Assembly: GCA_041670165.1 (NCBI GenBank)
Contig: JBAXZR010000015.1
Span: 1-29,780 of the forward strand
Direction of reading: 5' to 3'
From: JBAXZR01 sp041670165
GTDB lineage: Bacteria; Bacillota; Clostridia; Christensenellales; UBA1242
DNA: 29,780 bases
Made by a program: the position numbers and the translations under genes. Positions 15,735 to 24,829 of the stretch are shown here, piece after piece. Below the pieces are notes generated by a model. The model did no database searches. It was given only the letters and a program-made list of their open reading frames with translations, and was not told the origin of the DNA. Numbering within the stretch: the first letter of the stretch is position 1; each line of letters begins with the position of its first letter.

Positions 15735-17269
15735 CACTTAAAGAATTAAGCGAAATAAAAGATTCTGTAAAAATACTAACTCCAGAAGAAATGCAAAACA
15801 AGGTTGACATTTTAACAAAAAATAACTTTGTAATCAGAAGAATCAACAAAATCAATCCTTTAAAAATTGAAGAATCAATTTCTCAGGGATCATATTTTTC
15901 TCTTGAAAAAGCGCTTAGAGAAAACAATCCTAAAGGAATTATTGATACAATTAAAAAAAGTGGACTGCGTGGAAGAGGTGGCGGCGGATTTCCAACAGGA
16001 CTTAAGTGGGAAAGAACTGCAGAAACAATTGGCGAAGACAAAATTGTTGTTTGCAATGCTGATGAGGGCGACCCAGGGGCTTTTATGGATAGAGCCATTT
16101 TGGAAGGCGATCCACATTCTGTTCTTGAAGCCATGGCAATTGCTGGTTTTTGCATAAAAGCAACCAGAGGCATAGTTTATGTTCGTGCCGAATACCCATA
16201 TGCAGTATCAACTCTCAGAGAAGCCATTAAACAAGCCGAAAAAATTGGTGTGCTTGGAAAAAATATTTTTGGAAGCGGATTTGATTTTTCAATTGAACTT
16301 CGCCTTGGTGCGGGTGCTTTTGTTTGCGGAGAAGAAACATCACTTATTGCAAGTGTTGAAGGAAAAAGGGGCGAACCAAAACCAAGACCACCATATCCAT
16401 CAACCAAAGGTGTTTATGGGCTTCCTACCCTAATCAACAATGTTGAAACATACGCGAACATTCCACTCATCTTAACCGACGGCTGGGAAAGTTTTGTAAA
16501 AGTCGGAACAGAAAAATCAAAAGGAACAAAAGTTTTTGCAATTTCTGGTGATGCTGTCAAGTCTGGACTTGCAGAAGTCCCAATGGGAACAACCATCAAT
16601 GAAATGGTTTATAATATCGGTGGTGGCATTGCAAATGGAAAAAAATTTAAAGCAGCTCAAACTGGTGGCCCTAGTGGTGGGTGTATACCCGCTTCTTTAG
16701 GTAACACACCACTTGATTACGAAAGTCTTGTTGCAATTGGCTCAATTATGGGAAGTGGTGGACTTATCATCATGGACGAATCGACATGCATGGTTGACAT
16801 GGCAAAATTCTTTCTTGAATTCACAGTTGATGAATCATGCGGGAAATGTACACCTTGCAGAATTGGAAACAAACGCCTTTTGGAAATTTTGACAAGAATC
16901 ACTGAGGGACAAGGCAAACTTTCTGATATTGATGATTTAAAAAATCTTTCTTATTATATAAAAGAAAACTCTCTTTGTGGACTTGGTGGTTCAAGTCCAA
17001 ATCCTGTTCTTTCAATGCTTAGACATTTTGAAAGTGAATATATTGAGCATATTGTAGAAAAAAAATGCAAAGCAGGTAAATGTAAAAAGCTAGCAAAATT
17101 CCGTATTATGCCAGAAAAATGCATTGGTTGTTCAGCTTGTGAAAAAGTTTGTCCCGTAAATGCCATTACTGGAAAAATCAAATCAACTTACATAATAGAT
17201 GAGTCAAAATGTATTAGATGCGGAAAATGCAAACAAACTTGCCGTTTTGGTGCAATTGAAAATAACTAA
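15731..17269 (+). CDS. hydB: NuoF-like NADH/FMN subunit of electron-bifurcating hydrogenase
   Basis: This is the flavin subunit that exchanges electrons with NAD(H). It has 512 residues. FMN/NADH motifs are GRGGGGFPTG (81-90), CNADEGDPGAF (from 108) and GAGAFVCGEETSL (193-205). The [4Fe-4S] cluster uses CGKCTPC (Cys370, 373, 376) and Cys416. A C-terminal double ferredoxin domain has Cys464/467/470/474 and Cys494/497/500/504. Only about 60 residues precede the flavin domain, so it lacks the N-terminal thioredoxin-like [2Fe-2S] domain of Thermotoga-type HydB and resembles HndC. No separate HndB-like gene is present in the operon. AAGGAG lies seven bases before ATG 15731. Confidence 0.95.
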   Translation: MTLKELSEIKDSVKILTPEEMQNKVDILTKNNFVIRRINKINPLKIEESISQGSYFSLEKALRENNPKGIIDTIKKSGLRGRGGGGFPTGLKWERTAETIGEDKIVVCNADEGDPGAFMDRAILEGDPHSVLEAMAIAGFCIKATRGIVYVRAEYPYAVSTLREAIKQAEKIGVLGKNIFGSGFDFSIELRLGAGAFVCGEETSLIASVEGKRGEPKPRPPYPSTKGVYGLPTLINNVETYANIPLILTDGWESFVKVGTEKSKGTKVFAISGDAVKSGLAEVPMGTTINEMVYNIGGGIANGKKFKAAQTGGPSGGCIPASLGNTPLDYESLVAIGSIMGSGGLIIMDESTCMVDMAKFFLEFTVDESCGKCTPCRIGNKRLLEILTRITEGQGKLSDIDDLKNLSYYIKENSLCGLGGSSPNPVLSMLRHFESEYIEHIVEKKCKAGKCKKLAKFRIMPEKCIGCSACEKVCPVNAITGKIKSTYIIDESKCIRCGKCKQTCRFGAIENN

Positions 17270-17292
17270 AAAACAAAGGAGCTAAAACCCAA

Positions 17293-19008
17293 ATGGAAGA
17301 AAAACTTGTAAATGTGATTGTGAACAAAATTTCAGTTTCAGTGCCTGTAGGTTCAACAATTCTTGAAGCTGCTAAAAAAGTTGGAATAAACATTCCAACT
17401 CTTTGCTACATAAAACATATAAACGAAATTGGAGCTTGCCGTGTTTGTGTTGTTGAAGTTGAAGGAATGAAAAATCTTGTTGCCTCATGCTCCACCCCAG
17501 TTACTGAAGGAATGAAAATCACAACCGCAAACGAACGAATTTATTCAGCTCGAAAAACAAACATTGAGCTTCTTTTGTCATCACACAACATAGATTGTCT
17601 TTCTTGCCCAAGATCGCTTTCTTGCGAGCTTCAAAAATTGTCTAGAGAATATTGTTGTGATTCAAAAACTTTTGCTGGCGAAAAACCCGAGCCTCATCTT
17701 GACACTTCTTCATTATGTCTTGAAAGAGACAGCTCAAAATGTATCAATTGTCAAAAGTGCATTGCAGTTTGTTCAAAAGTTCAAACTGTTAATGCCCTAA
17801 CTTCAAATGAAAGGGGTTTCAATACTGTTGTTGGTTGCGCTTTTGGACAAGAACTTGTCAATTCAACTTGTGTTGAGTGTGGACAATGTACTGTTGTTTG
17901 TCCAACAGGAGCATTGTACGAAAAGCAAGACCAAAGAAAAGTTTTGAAAGCACTTTCAAATCCAAATTTAACAACCATTGTTGCAGCTGCTCCATCAGTT
18001 CGTGTTGCTCTTGGTGAAGAATTTGGTTTGCCCGTTGGAACAAATGTTGAAAAAAAGATGATTACTTCTCTTAAAAGACTTGGTTTTTCAAAAGTATTTG
18101 ACATAAATTTTGGTGCAGATTTAACAATTGTTGAAGAAGCACAAGAGTTTGTAACAAGGCTTAAAGAAAATAAATTACCAATGTATACTTCTTGTTGCCC
18201 AGGGTGGATAAATTTTGTTAAAAATTTTTATCCCGAACTTAAACCATTGATTTCATCTTGCAAATCTCCACAACAAATGTTTGGTGCAGTTTGCAAAACA
18301 TACTATGCCGAAAAAATGGGACTTGACCCAAAAAATATTTTTGTTGTAACAATCATGCCTTGCACGGCAAAAAAAAGCGAGCTTGCAAGACCACACCAAA
18401 ATGCAGCAGGAGTCAACGATGTTGACGCATCATTAACAACAAGAGAATTTGCAGTTCTTTTAAAACAACAAGGGTTGTTTTTGCCAGAGCTTGAAGATGG
18501 CAATTTTGATATGCCTTTTGGAATGTATAGCGGTGCTGGAGTGATTTTTGGAAACACTGGCGGTGTTATGGAAGCAGCACTAAGAACAATTGTTGAAAAA
18601 TCCACAAATAAAACTCTTGAAAATCCCGAATTTTTGCTTGTTAGAGGCGAAGAAGGCATCAAAGAGAGTGAATATGAAGTGAATGGTGAAAAAATTAAAG
18701 TTGCTGTTGTAAGTGGACTTGGAAACGCAAGAAAACTCATTGAGAGCATAAAAAAAGGCGAAAAACAATTTCATTTCATTGAAGTAATGGCTTGCCCAGG
18801 TGGTTGCGTTTGTGGTGGTGGAATGCCAAGAAATCCTGAAGTTGAGCATCTAGGTCAAAAGAGAGCAAAAGGACTTTATGAAAGCGACAAATCGAACTTG
18901 CAAAGGTCATCTCATAAAAACCCAGCAATAATAAATTTTTACAAAGAATATTTAGGTGAACCAAACGGGGAAAAAGCCCACAAAATTCTTCACACAAAAC
19001 TTGATTAA
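17293..19008 (+). CDS. hydA: [FeFe]-hydrogenase catalytic subunit
   Basis: This subunit produces or oxidises H2 at the H-cluster. It has 571 residues. In order: a [2Fe-2S] domain (Cys38, 49, 52, 66), a His-Cys3 [4Fe-4S] site (His98, Cys102, 105, 111), two ferredoxin clusters (Cys150-160 and Cys193-203) and the H-cluster motifs TSCCPGW (proton-transfer Cys301, ligand Cys302), MPCTAKK (Cys357) and EVMACPGGCVCGGG (Cys501, Cys505). Numbering is within two residues of Clostridium CpI. With hydC and hydB it forms a trimer that can couple NADH and reduced ferredoxin to H2 formation; ferredoxin would come from NifJ. The maturases hydE, hydF and hydG are not in the window. It starts 23 bases after hydB. 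Confidence 0.97.
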   Translation: MEEKLVNVIVNKISVSVPVGSTILEAAKKVGINIPTLCYIKHINEIGACRVCVVEVEGMKNLVASCSTPVTEGMKITTANERIYSARKTNIELLLSSHNIDCLSCPRSLSCELQKLSREYCCDSKTFAGEKPEPHLDTSSLCLERDSSKCINCQKCIAVCSKVQTVNALTSNERGFNTVVGCAFGQELVNSTCVECGQCTVVCPTGALYEKQDQRKVLKALSNPNLTTIVAAAPSVRVALGEEFGLPVGTNVEKKMITSLKRLGFSKVFDINFGADLTIVEEAQEFVTRLKENKLPMYTSCCPGWINFVKNFYPELKPLISSCKSPQQMFGAVCKTYYAEKMGLDPKNIFVVTIMPCTAKKSELARPHQNAAGVNDVDASLTTREFAVLLKQQGLFLPELEDGNFDMPFGMYSGAGVIFGNTGGVMEAALRTIVEKSTNKTLENPEFLLVRGEEGIKESEYEVNGEKIKVAVVSGLGNARKLIESIKKGEKQFHFIEVMACPGGCVCGGGMPRNPEVEHLGQKRAKGLYESDKSNLQRSSHKNPAIINFYKEYLGEPNGEKAHKILHTKLD

Positions 19009-19254
19009 GAATTGTTTTTCATAAAACGCACATTGTAACCATTTAACTAAAAAAATTTTAAATATTTATTCATAAAAAACTCACATTAAAGTTTTCATGT
19101 TTTTCTAGACTACTTTTACAAATTAATTTTTCAATATTTAGTAAGTTCAATTATACAATTTTTCTTCAATACTTTGTAATCGATTAATTTTTGATATATT
19201 TTAAAATTATAAAATTAGTTAAAGAAATATAATCTTCTTTCATTTTATAATAAT

Positions 19255-19291
19255 ATTAAAAAGCGTTCAAACAATTTGAACGCTTTTATTT
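19255..19291. terminator. Bidirectional terminator between hydA and virB6-like genes
   Basis: A perfect 13-bp stem (19259-19271 with 19275-19287) closes a CAA loop. A runs lie on the left and T runs on the right, so it works on both strands. It sits next to the stop of the minus-strand gene at 19291. The rest of 19009-19254 is AT-rich with no gene seen. Confidence 0.88.
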
Positions 19292-21351
19292 TACTTTTGA
19301 TTTTTCTTTTCTTCTTTGATTATCTTATCTTCAGTTTTCTTTTTAAGTTTAAGTTCTTCCATTTTTGCAGTAACTGCTGAGTTATGCTCTTTCTTTGATC
19401 TTAATTTTCCTAATATTCCAAATGTTAAGTCATTTGAAAGATCTTTAAATCCAGCTTCACCTGCCTTACGATATGGATTATCTTTTGTTATAATACCAAG
19501 CATACTTGCTGGAGTAGAAACAACCCCAGCCGCATGTTTTCCAGCCAAAACAATATCACTTTTAGCTCGTTTAATAGAGCCACTAGATTTTTCATTGTAT
19601 TCTTTAGCCTTTTCATGTTTTTCCTGTGCAGACTGCATTTTTTGTTTGTATTTATTATCAGCTTCTCTCATTTCATTTCTTGCACTCTGTGGACCTCTTC
19701 TTCGGTCAGACATAACACCGCCATTAGAAAGGAATTTACTAATTTGTTCTTGATGCTCTTCTTGAGCTTCTTTTTCAATATTGTTAGCTTCTTTCTCATT
19801 CGATTTAGCTTTCAATTTTTGAATTCCGCTTTCAACAGCATTTTTACCCGCTTTACCTGCTCTAAAACCGCCTTTCATTGCTTTGGCAGCAAGTGCTCCA
19901 GTTCCAGAAGCAACTGCTGCAACTTTGAGAGCAGTTCCAACTGCATCTCCAACCATTTTTCCGCCAGCTTCTCCAGCATCTTCAGCTCCAACCATGCCAG
20001 AAAGTGTTTTAGAAATGTCTTGAATGGCTACCAAGCCAACAATAATAAAGAAAGATTGAACAATTATGTCAGCAAAACTAACAACAGACAATTCCGCATC
20101 TGCTGAAGTTTTGAAAAATGAAATATTTCTGATGAAAGGAACAATAATAAAGAATAGATTCATACTAACAACTGGACCATAAGCTGCAATTGTTTTACCA
20201 ATAAATTTTCCTCTCCATTTTTTGTAAATACTGTTAGAACCATCATCAAGGACAAGTGTTGCAGCAATTGGTGGCGAAACAATAAGCAAAATAATAAGAT
20301 CAAAAATTCTTTTCATGAGTCCAAGTGTAAGATTTAAAAATATGACAGTAATAGCGAGCACAATTCCAATTGCCAGAATCCAGTCAAACTTCCACAAATC
20401 ATAAAAGAACCAAACAAGGTTAACATTATATTTTGAAATACAAGACAAGTTTATATCGTTTATGCCTACAAACAAAATCACGGAAGTAGCATATTTTTTA
20501 ATATAATCACTGCTTCCATTATCAAGCCTTTCATTTAGCGAAAGTGAAGTGTCTTTAAGCATATAGCAATTCACAAACGCGTCATCAAGAGCATTGGCAG
20601 CTCGATTTTTACCAAGAGTATCAACAGTGCCACCAGAAGCAGGATTGAAAGCACCACCAAATGTTGGACCATCAGCATCATTTCCCGACAAAGCGAGATC
20701 AGTGGCATAAGCGGAATCGTTTCTTATTCTATTTGCTTTGAAAGTTGCTGCCCTAAAAGCCATTCCACTTAATGGCGTTGAATTTGTTTCAATGGCAATT
20801 CCAAAAATATAATAGTTATACGAAGGCAAAAGAACCTCAGAAGCAGTATCAGAAAGCTCAGTTACAGGTTGAACTGTTGCACTATCTAATGCTTTTAAAA
20901 TCGCATTTGAAAGGAAAAAACCGAGATAACAAATAACAGGAACAAAAAACATAAGAAGAAGTGCTCTTATGGATTTTCCAACCACTCTTGTTTTTGATGC
21001 TGATTTGGAGTCTTCAGCATTGAATTCTGTTCTTAAAATTGCAATTATTGTGAAAATCAAAACCAAAATAACACCAAGCACCAACATTGCAACAAGGGTG
21101 TCTTTAACTTCTTGTTGTTGCAAAATCTTAATTATTATATCTTCTCCACCTGCTGTATCAAGCTCCGTTCCAGTTGTTATATAGTAAACAGAATCAAGTC
21201 CAGCCATTTTTCTGAAAAGAAGTTGCAACACATCAAGAAGATTGTAAACAAGTGTAATTAAGAGATAAAAATACTTTGGTATGATAGAAAACAAACTTTC
21301 AATCCATGCCATAAATCCATCAAGTGCACCATTCAACATTGAAAAATACAT
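19291..21351 (-). CDS. VirB6/TrbL-like T4SS membrane protein (paralog 2)
   Basis: A 686-residue polytopic membrane protein. Hydrophobic segments lie near residues 27-48, 85-110 and 132-158, then an extracytoplasmic insert of about 150 residues, then several further helices (VNLVWFFYDLWKFDWILAIGIVLAI, then IFDLIILLIVSPPIAATLVL) to about residue 470. The C-terminal third is charged, Lys/Glu-rich and probably coiled-coil. Layout and the SPPIAA region match VirB6/TrbL-type channel proteins of Gram-positive conjugation systems. It is a paralog of the upstream gene: the N-termini align, and FRK-AGL-VYY and EFNAED-KSASKT-VVGKSI are shared. AAGGAGG (21364-21370) is 12 bases before ATG 21351, rather far. 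The family call is by architecture. Confidence 0.78.
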   Translation of the reverse strand: MYFSMLNGALDGFMAWIESLFSIIPKYFYLLITLVYNLLDVLQLLFRKMAGLDSVYYITTGTELDTAGGEDIIIKILQQQEVKDTLVAMLVLGVILVLIFTIIAILRTEFNAEDSKSASKTRVVGKSIRALLLMFFVPVICYLGFFLSNAILKALDSATVQPVTELSDTASEVLLPSYNYYIFGIAIETNSTPLSGMAFRAATFKANRIRNDSAYATDLALSGNDADGPTFGGAFNPASGGTVDTLGKNRAANALDDAFVNCYMLKDTSLSLNERLDNGSSDYIKKYATSVILFVGINDINLSCISKYNVNLVWFFYDLWKFDWILAIGIVLAITVIFLNLTLGLMKRIFDLIILLIVSPPIAATLVLDDGSNSIYKKWRGKFIGKTIAAYGPVVSMNLFFIIVPFIRNISFFKTSADAELSVVSFADIIVQSFFIIVGLVAIQDISKTLSGMVGAEDAGEAGGKMVGDAVGTALKVAAVASGTGALAAKAMKGGFRAGKAGKNAVESGIQKLKAKSNEKEANNIEKEAQEEHQEQISKFLSNGGVMSDRRRGPQSARNEMREADNKYKQKMQSAQEKHEKAKEYNEKSSGSIKRAKSDIVLAGKHAAGVVSTPASMLGIITKDNPYRKAGEAGFKDLSNDLTFGILGKLRSKKEHNSAVTAKMEELKLKKKTEDKIIKEEKKNQK

Positions 21352-21371
21352 TTTCTAGTCATACCTCCTTT

Positions 21372-23696
21372 TTAATCTTTTTGAATATATTTGTGCGTTG
21401 CCATATATTTCTTGATTTCAGTTTCAAGTTTTGCCTTGTACTGAGATTCATCAAATCGGCCTTTGTTAACTCTTGCATTGAAAGAATCTTTAAATTCTTG
21501 AAGTGCTTTTTCTTGAGCCCCCTTTATTTGAGATAAATCATATTCATAGTTAGATGGCTTTCCAATTTTTTTATTAACTTCACCAAAGTATTGATCAAAT
21601 ATTCTTTGAGCTTTTTCAGCTTTAGCATTTCCAAATTGACTAGAAGCTGATGAAGTTTGAGTACCACCTTGTGGAGCTGAGGTATTGTTTGAAGAGGCAG
21701 GAACAGAAGTATCAGCTTTTTTGTTGTCTTCTTTAAGAATGTTTTTTTCAGCTTCTCTTTTAATCTTAATTGCCTTCTCTTCATCTTTAATCTTTTTATC
21801 CATTTCTCTGCTTTCTTTGCCTTGGAAGAATTTTGATTTTCCAATTGGCAAACCAGGCAATTTGTTCAACAAACCTCCCGTGATGTTATTAAGACTGTTA
21901 TTAAAGCCATATCCGCTTTTTGAGGCTGTTTCAAATTCTTTTCCATAAGGAGTAGAACCAAGGGCTTGTTTACCAAGAAACTTTGGCAAATCTATAGTGT
22001 CTCTAAGAGTGCTTCCAACTGAATTTTTCATAGATTCAAATGAATTTTTCTTTTCTTTCTTAACTCTAGCATCTCTGTAAGCCTGATTTGCTCCTTCATA
22101 ATCGCCTTCATGTTCTTTAAGATATTTTTCTTTTGCCTCATTTCCTTCTTTATATCCAGTAAAATATCTTTTACCTAAAGCCTTAACTGGGGCAATAAAT
22201 GCACCAGCAGCAGTTTTTGTACCCTTTGACATGACACTAGCTGTTTTAAGAGCCGTTCCCACAACTTCACCAGACATACCATTACCAGTGGCATTTGCAT
22301 CTTCTGAACCAACAATTTCTGAAAGCATTTTTGTAAGATCTTTAACTGCAACAAGTCCAACAATAACAAAGAATGATTGAACAATATAATCAGCAGCAGC
22401 AATGGACTTATACTCACCACCGATTGTTGTTCCAATAAATGAAAAATCATTTATGAAAGGAACAATCAAGAAAAATAAATTCATTGCAACAACAGGTGCA
22501 TAGGCTTGAATTGATTTTGCAACATACTTAACACGCCATTTTTTAAATGTATCACCATTGTCTAATGGCATTGTTGCCGCAATTGGCGGAGCAACAATAG
22601 TAAGGATAATCAAATCAAAGACTCTTTTCATGACAGCAAGGGTAATATTGAGCATAATAACAGTCAAAACAATAGCAATACCAAGACCTAGTACAAAATC
22701 AAATTTCCATAAATCATAATAAAACCAAACAAGGTTAACTCTAAACTTGCTCATAATACCGATAGATCGATCGCTATCACCTTCATCAAGAATAACAATT
22801 TTTGAAAAAGAGTGAAGATATTCCTTTGCGTCGGCATCACTAATTTTGTCAATTCTTTCATTGATGGAAGCTTGTTTTCCAGTTTTTAAAATGTATGAAT
22901 TAGCAAATGCATTGTCAAGATTTTCTGCCGCAAGTTCCTGACCCGAAACATTTTCAGACGAATTGTTGTCTGAAGGCATAAAAGTTTTGCCAAAGGTAAT
23001 TCCATTTCCGTCTGTTTCGCCGTCCAAAGCAATTGCATTAGCAAAAGCATCATTTGTGCGAATTCGATTGGCATTGAAAGCTGCAGATTTAAAAGCCAAA
23101 CCACTAAGTGGAGTGCCATTTGTTGCAATCGCAGTTCCAAAAACATCATAATAATAACCCGGTTCAAAAACTTCTAGTGAGCCTCCGTCCAAAGTATCAG
23201 TTGTTTGTGTTGTGGCTCTGTCAAGAGCAATAATTATAACATTAGACAAAAACAGTCCCATGTAGCAAATTGCAGGAACAAGGAAAAATGATATCATCGC
23301 TTTAATGCTTTTTCCAACCACTTTTGTTTTTGAAGCGGACTTAGCATCTTCAGCATTAAACTCTGTTTTTAAAATAGCAATAATAGTGAAAATAAAAACC
23401 AAAACAAAAGCAAGAACAATCATTGCAATGATTGCATCTTTAATTTGCGAATTATTAAGAATTGTCAAAATTATGTCACTACCATCTTCGCCAATAGAAA
23501 CTGTTGTGCCATCTTCGCTTAGATAATAAACTGTTTCAAGACCAGCGACTTTGCGGAATATACATTGAAAAATATCCAAAATTCCGTATATCATCGTTAC
23601 AAGAAGATACAACAATTTTGGAAATAGATTAAAAAAACCAGTTATCCAATCTTTTAATCCATCAAATATTCCACCTAGCATTGATGTAACAAACAT
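21372..23696 (-). CDS. VirB6/TrbL-like T4SS membrane protein (paralog 1)
   Basis: A 774-residue membrane protein with the same plan as its downstream neighbour: three N-terminal helices, an extracytoplasmic insert of about 150 residues between helices three and four, further helices including FDLIILTIVAPPIAATMPL, then a long hydrophilic tail of about 300 residues with Lys/Glu-rich and Ser/Gln/Asn-rich stretches. The tails of the two paralogs differ, while the membrane parts match closely. The start is ATG 23696, with AAGGAG eight bases upstream; the frame opens at 23726 but lacks a ribosome site there. A 20-base gap separates it from the second paralog, so they are one operon. Likely inner-membrane channel component of a type IV secretion-like machine. 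Confidence 0.8.
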   Translation of the reverse strand: MFVTSMLGGIFDGLKDWITGFFNLFPKLLYLLVTMIYGILDIFQCIFRKVAGLETVYYLSEDGTTVSIGEDGSDIILTILNNSQIKDAIIAMIVLAFVLVFIFTIIAILKTEFNAEDAKSASKTKVVGKSIKAMISFFLVPAICYMGLFLSNVIIIALDRATTQTTDTLDGGSLEVFEPGYYYDVFGTAIATNGTPLSGLAFKSAAFNANRIRTNDAFANAIALDGETDGNGITFGKTFMPSDNNSSENVSGQELAAENLDNAFANSYILKTGKQASINERIDKISDADAKEYLHSFSKIVILDEGDSDRSIGIMSKFRVNLVWFYYDLWKFDFVLGLGIAIVLTVIMLNITLAVMKRVFDLIILTIVAPPIAATMPLDNGDTFKKWRVKYVAKSIQAYAPVVAMNLFFLIVPFINDFSFIGTTIGGEYKSIAAADYIVQSFFVIVGLVAVKDLTKMLSEIVGSEDANATGNGMSGEVVGTALKTASVMSKGTKTAAGAFIAPVKALGKRYFTGYKEGNEAKEKYLKEHEGDYEGANQAYRDARVKKEKKNSFESMKNSVGSTLRDTIDLPKFLGKQALGSTPYGKEFETASKSGYGFNNSLNNITGGLLNKLPGLPIGKSKFFQGKESREMDKKIKDEEKAIKIKREAEKNILKEDNKKADTSVPASSNNTSAPQGGTQTSSASSQFGNAKAEKAQRIFDQYFGEVNKKIGKPSNYEYDLSQIKGAQEKALQEFKDSFNARVNKGRFDESQYKAKLETEIKKYMATHKYIQKD

Positions 23697-23781
23697 TCGC
23701 TTTCTCCTTTTTGTATTGAAGACCAACGGTTATCTTTAAAATTATGTTCTGCTTAAATAAGTATTAATATTCTTTCATCTT

Positions 23782-23824
23782 AAGGACAAGCAAAATGAAT
23801 CAAGCAAATCCTTAGCATATTATA
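23782..23824 (-). promoter_or_regulatory. Leader of the virB6-like operon with direct repeats
   Basis: On the minus strand a perfect TATAAT (23824-23819) could be the -10 of the operon, though no good -35 is seen. Just downstream CAAGCAAA occurs twice on the plus strand (23787-23794 and 23801-23808), six bases apart, enclosed by AAGGA and TCCTT, which are inverted repeats. This could be a regulator site or a leader hairpin. The rest of 23697-24093 holds a terminator (below) and no gene. Confidence 0.3.
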
Positions 23825-23954
23825 ACAAAATAATTCAAAATAGTCCATATCTTTTTTAAAATTTGATTATTTTGGACAAAAAAATAAAGTTAGTAGCTTA
23901 AACAATTTTTATAAACCATTTATTCAATATAAAATTTTTCATTTACTATAGAAA

Positions 23955-23990
23955 AAAACAAAAAAGAGCAAATCATAATGCTCTTTTTCA
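23955..23990 (-). terminator. Terminator of the VirB2-like pilin gene
   Basis: A 10-bp stem AAAAAGAGCA/TGCTCTTTTT (23961-23970 with 23979-23988) has an eight-base loop and, on the minus strand, a further T-rich stretch. It lies about 105 bases after the pilin-like stop and separates that gene from the virB6-like pair. Confidence 0.8.
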
Positions 23991-24093
23991 TAATTTAAAA
24001 TTATTCTTAAGTTTTATAATGTTTAAAAATTAATTATTTTAATAACATTAAATTTTACAAGAATGAAACATTCTTATTAACTAAGGCAATATA

Positions 24094-24444
24094 TTATTCC
24101 CCTATGAAAAATTTACCAAGAACATCTTGTGTGAACAAAAGTTTCATGAGTAATATTAAAGCAATAATAATTGCGAGTCCAACAACTGCTGAAATAAGCC
24201 TTTTCTTTGCTTCTTCTCTTTTTTCACCACTATCAGCTTTTGCCATGTTGATTCCAAGAACAACAGCATAAATTGATCCTGCTGCTCCAACAAGAATCAA
24301 AAGTGGCCACAAAAGTGTGTTTACAGCATCAACAATGTCATTAACCCATTTAAATTTTGGATCTGTAATTGGATCAGTTGGTTCGGTAAATAGTGTAGCT
24401 CCTTTCATAATTGCACCTGCAAGGTTCATAAGGAAAAAGTTCAT
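24094..24444 (-). CDS. VirB2/TrbC-like T4SS pilin-type protein
   Basis: A 116-residue protein with two membrane helices, at about 46-68 and 85-105, joined by a short basic loop (KADSGEKREEAKKRL). The second helix is SAVVGLAIIIALILLMKLLF. Short proteins with two helices and a charged EEAKKR loop are typical of VirB2-like pilins and membrane subunits in Gram-positive type IV secretion systems. GGAGG lies four bases before ATG 24444. It has its own promoter and terminator, so it is transcribed apart from the virB6-like genes and diverges from virD4. The call rests on topology and neighbours. Confidence 0.75.
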   Translation of the reverse strand: MNFFLMNLAGAIMKGATLFTEPTDPITDPKFKWVNDIVDAVNTLLWPLLILVGAAGSIYAVVLGINMAKADSGEKREEAKKRLISAVVGLAIIIALILLMKLLFTQDVLGKFFIGE

Positions 24445-24474
24445 ATTGCCTCCATATTTATATTTTATAATCCT

Positions 24475-24503
24475 ATATTACTACTAATTTTTTAAAAGTG
24501 CAA
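24475..24503 (-). promoter_or_regulatory. Promoter of the pilin-like gene
   Basis: On the minus strand TTGCAC (24503-24498), a 17-base spacer and TAATAT (24480-24475) precede the gene by about 30 bases. A TACATTTTGTA inverted repeat lies just upstream, near 24515-24525, and could bind a regulator. Otherwise 24445-24829 is AT-rich with only the divergent virD4 promoter. Confidence 0.5.
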
Positions 24504-24737
24504 ATATTTTTTGATACATTTTGTACATTTTTTTGATTTTTTAAAAAATTATATTATTTACAAGAATATTATGACATTTTCATTTGGAATAAAAACTGAT
24601 TCAATCTTCTTAAGGCAATACAAATTTTAAGGGTAGATTTTTATATTATTTTTTTTGCCAAACAACCAGTAAAAGACAAATTATAAAGATGAAATATTTG
24701 ACAAGTAGTAATTATTTTATTGCCTTATCACTATTTT

Positions 24738-24766
24738 TTGGAAAAATACAAAAATTATGCAATAAT
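24738..24766 (+). promoter_or_regulatory. Possible virD4 promoter
   Basis: TTGGAA (24738-24743), 17 bases and AATAAT (24761-24766), preceded by TGC as in extended -10 elements. The match is modest. A TTGACA at about 24700 has no fitting -10. Confidence 0.3.
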
Positions 24767-24829
24767 ACTTTCCTTTTTATGCCAAATGTATTATAAAGAA
24801 TAGTGATAACACAATTCTAGAGGTGAAAA

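Noticed and set aside
19534..20106. 190-codon open frame on the plus strand
   Set aside because: Antisense shadow of the virB6-like gene. It is Phe/Ser/Cys-rich, has no ribosome site, and its composition is that of a reverse complement of a Lys/Glu-rich tail.
21524..21844. 106-codon Lys/Leu-rich frame on the minus strand
   Set aside because: Out-of-frame reading of the AAG/GAA-rich tail of virB6-like paralog 1, with no ribosome site.
23782..23813. The CAAGCAAA repeats as a plasmid-type iteron or origin of transfer
   Set aside because: Only two copies exist, with no replication or relaxase gene nearby, so an operator is the simpler idea.
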